Source of the DNA: Desulfotignum sp.
Lineage (GTDB): Bacteria > Desulfobacterota > Desulfobacteria > Desulfobacterales > Desulfobacteraceae
Direction of reading: 5' to 3'
NCBI GenBank assembly: GCA_011390695.1
Contig: JAABRW010000030.1
Span: forward strand, 1 to 6,866
Length of the DNA: 6,866 nt
Below the pieces are notes generated by a model, which was not told the origin of the DNA, made no database searches, and was given only the letters and a program-made list of their open reading frames with translations. This document shows, one piece after another, positions 4,761 to 6,866 of this stretch. Numbering within the stretch: the stretch's first letter is position 1; each line of letters begins with the position of its first letter. A program made the position numbers and the translations under genes.

Positions 4761-6866
4761 TTATTCGTCCAGGACTTTTCGAATTTTTTTGGCAAGGTCT
4801 TCCATGGAAAAGGGTTTCTGAAGAAAATGCACATCTTCATGAAGCACCCCCTGATGCGCAATAACGTTGGCAGTATACCCGGACATAAAAACGATTTTTA
4901 GCTGCGGACAGATGTCTGCCATCTTTTCAGCCAGATGCCTGCCATTCATTTCCGGCATGACCACATCGGTCATAAGCAGATGAATTTGGTCTGTATGTGT
5001 TCTGGCAATCTGGATGGCCCGGCCGGGAGTGTCAGCGCTAAGCGGGGTGTATCCAAGATTTTCCAGCATGGATTCGAGCATTTCCAGAATCGTGGCTTCA
5101 TCTTCCACGATGAGGATGGTTTCTTTTTTGCCCAATGGCATGGGAGAAACTGGTTCCTCCGTTATTCTGCCTGGTACACCTGTGTGCCGGGGCAGATAGA
5201 TTCTGAAGGTGCTTCCCATGCCGGGCTCACTGTAGACATTGATGAAACCGCTGTTCTGCTTGACAATGCCGTAAACAGTTGCCAGTCCGAGTCCGGTGCC
5301 CTTCCCCGGCTTTTTGGTGGTATAGAAGGGTTCAAACAGGTTTTTTTGTGTTATCTGGTCCATGCCGCAGCCATTGTCACTGACTGCCAGCAGGACAAAT
5401 TCTCCGGGAACAAATCCGGCATGGGTATCACAATATGTCTCATCAAATCGGATGTTGCCGGTTTCAATGGTGATCCTGCCCACGCCTGCAATGGCATCCC
5501 TGGCATTCACGCACAGGTTGGCCAGGATCTGGTCTATCTGGGAGGGATCCATGTTCACCGTGCACACATCTTCTGCAGGTTCCCAGAGCAGGCAAATGTC
5601 CTCCCCGATGAGCCGGCCCAGCATTTTGAGCATTTTTTTTACAGTATCGTTGAGATCCAGCACTTTGGGGGAGATGGTCTGCTTTCTGGCAAATGCCAGT
5701 AATTGCCGGGTAATGCCAGCAGACCGGTTTGCTGCACTGTGGATCTGCATAAGATCCCTGTATAGGTTGTCTTCCGGGTCTGCTTTTTTCAGGGCCAGTT
5801 CTGCGTGACCGGAAATTACGCCCAGCATGTTGTTGAAATCATGGGCAACCCCGCCGGCAAGTGTTCCCACTGCTTCCATCTTCTGGGCCTGACGCAGCTG
5901 TTCTTCCATTTTTTTGTGATCCGTAATATCGGTTGCCACCTGCAGTTTTACTATGCGGCCGTCAGTCCATTTTATGGCCCGGTCATGGTTGACGTAGAAT
6001 TTACCGGTGACGGGGTTGTGGTCCTGCCATACACAGACACCGGTGGGATTATTGTTTTCATCGATCAGTTTGTCGTTGGTGCAGTGCGGGCAGGGTTCAG
6101 ATGCATTTCTGAATGCCTTCCAGCAGATGTCACCGATGCTGTCTTTGCCAAAACTATCTATCATGTGTCTGTTCATGAAAATAATTTCATGTGTTTCCAT
6201 GTCCGCCACATAGATGGTGGCATCGATACTGTTCAATACAGCGATCAGCCTTTCATGGGATTCCCGAAGCTGTATTTCAGCCTGCTTTTCCTTACTGATG
6301 TCCCGCAAATGTTCAATAACCTGTGCAATTTTATTGTTTTCATCAAGTATGGGATAGGCCCGGACATCCAGCCATTTATCCATATCTGTGACATATTTTT
6401 GCACCTGGGCCGGCTTTTTGGTTTTGTAGACTTCTGCTGTGGCACAGGTGCGGCAAGGCGACTCCCGGCCGATCAGTTCATAGCATTTTCTGCCGATGGC
6501 ATTTTCAGGGGTACGTCCAAGAAACGCATACCCTGCTGTATTGTATCGTATGATCCGGTGGTTTTTGTCCTGTACACCGATCACATCAGGGATGCTGTCC
6601 AGAACCGCTTCGGTAAAATTGATGGAGTCGTCCAACACCTGTTTCACCCGGTTTTTTTCCTGGATCTCCAGCACCATCTCTTTGGAATGCTCCTGTATCC
6701 GGTTGTAATACAATGCGTTCTGAAGTCCCACAGCGATCTGGTTTGCCGCTGTTTCAAGAAGAATGGCATGATTTTGGAAATCATATTCACAGGCTGATGC
6801 CAGTCCCAGGATACCGATAACCGCATCATCGATACAAAGGGGCAGTGCCGCAAAAGCGGTCAGACC
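4761..6866 (-). CDS. Hybrid sensor histidine kinase, GAF-PAS-PAS-HisKA-HATPase-REC (5' part missing)
   Basis: The frame is open to the right edge, so the true start is outside; 701 C-terminal residues are visible, numbered here from the edge. Residues 1-52 are the end of a GAF domain (PLCIDDAVIGILGLAS, ETAANQIAVGLQNAL), then a helical linker. PAS1 spans about 81-195 and PAS2 about 203-318. Each carries a three-cysteine motif: Cys128, 138 and 141, and Cys248, 259 and 262. The dimerisation/phosphoacceptor domain has His342 in GGVAHDFNN. The ATPase domain shows Asn454 (N box), DNGCGMD from 497 (G1), FEPFYTTK and GKGTGLGL from 521 (G2). A receiver domain, about 582-701, has Glu588/Asp589, phosphoacceptor Asp634 in MTDVVMPEMNG and Lys684. 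No membrane segment is visible, so it is probably a cytosolic sensor. It has no DNA-binding output, so signalling must pass to a partner, perhaps through a phosphotransfer protein. No partner regulator is in the window. Confidence 0.95.
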   Translation of the reverse strand, partial: GLTAFAALPLCIDDAVIGILGLASACEYDFQNHAILLETAANQIAVGLQNALYYNRIQEHSKEMVLEIQEKNRVKQVLDDSINFTEAVLDSIPDVIGVQDKNHRIIRYNTAGYAFLGRTPENAIGRKCYELIGRESPCRTCATAEVYKTKKPAQVQKYVTDMDKWLDVRAYPILDENNKIAQVIEHLRDISKEKQAEIQLRESHERLIAVLNSIDATIYVADMETHEIIFMNRHMIDSFGKDSIGDICWKAFRNASEPCPHCTNDKLIDENNNPTGVCVWQDHNPVTGKFYVNHDRAIKWTDGRIVKLQVATDITDHKKMEEQLRQAQKMEAVGTLAGGVAHDFNNMLGVISGHAELALKKADPEDNLYRDLMQIHSAANRSAGITRQLLAFARKQTISPKVLDLNDTVKKMLKMLGRLIGEDICLLWEPAEDVCTVNMDPSQIDQILANLCVNARDAIAGVGRITIETGNIRFDETYCDTHAGFVPGEFVLLAVSDNGCGMDQITQKNLFEPFYTTKKPGKGTGLGLATVYGIVKQNSGFINVYSEPGMGSTFRIYLPRHTGVPGRITEEPVSPMPLGKKETILIVEDEATILEMLESMLENLGYTPLSADTPGRAIQIARTHTDQIHLLMTDVVMPEMNGRHLAEKMADICPQLKIVFMSGYTANVIAHQGVLHEDVHFLQKPFSMEDLAKKIRKVLDE

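Noticed and set aside
4935..5702. Plus-strand open frame of 255 codons
   Set aside because: It is antisense to the ATPase and receiver domains of the kinase; no independent start signal or family pattern.
6729..6731. GTG at 6731 as the start of the kinase
   Set aside because: The frame upstream of it is open to the window edge and encodes a clear GAF-domain ending, so the GTG is an internal valine codon.
5805..6797. Long plus-strand open frame of 330 codons
   Set aside because: It lies wholly antisense to the PAS domains of the kinase, whose motifs are unambiguous. The translated sequence is rich in Phe, Cys and His, as expected from a reversed coding strand.

Overview
The window looks like chromosomal DNA of a Gram-negative, anaerobic-type bacterium, most likely a deltaproteobacterial sulfate reducer (Desulfobacterota, Desulfobacteraceae-like). 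This is inferred from the mix of gene types: a hybrid sensor kinase whose PAS domains carry extra cysteines, a B12-binding radical SAM enzyme, a DUF4136 lipoprotein and a small flavodoxin. No marker gene is present, so the taxonomy is an inference. Base composition is near balanced. I saw no rRNA, tRNA, CRISPR array, insertion sequence, phage gene or plasmid function.

Layout. Positions 1-1982 hold a minus-strand gene run. In order of transcription it encodes a small exported protein of unknown function (1716-1982), a DUF4136 lipoprotein (1114-1671), a DUF429 RNase H-fold protein (371-1096, probable TTG start) and a flavodoxin-family protein cut by the left edge (1-241). A 53-codon reading frame (238-399) bridges the DUF429 gene and the flavodoxin gene and overlaps both. 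It may be a small coupled gene or chance. A 227-bp divergent intergenic region (1983-2209) follows. A single plus-strand gene (2210-3829) encodes a cobalamin-binding-domain radical SAM protein with unusual cysteine spacing. Eleven bases after it, and convergent with it, ends a minus-strand gene for a four-helix membrane protein of unknown function (3841-4605). After a 155-bp AT-rich spacer, the rest (4761-6866, minus) is a hybrid histidine kinase (GAF-PAS-PAS-HisKA-HATPase-REC) whose N-terminus lies beyond the right edge.

How the genes relate. The left-hand run is probably one transcription unit by spacing, but its members do not form a known pathway. The radical SAM gene stands alone: no substrate peptide, transporter or pathway partner is visible beside it. 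The kinase and the membrane protein are on the same strand and could be co-transcribed, but no functional link is shown. Most of the window is ordinary. The points most worth a second look are the CX4CX2C cluster motif of the radical SAM protein, the repeated three-cysteine motif in both PAS domains of the kinase, the bridging small frame, and a pair of 9-bp direct repeats 22 bp apart upstream of the membrane-protein gene.
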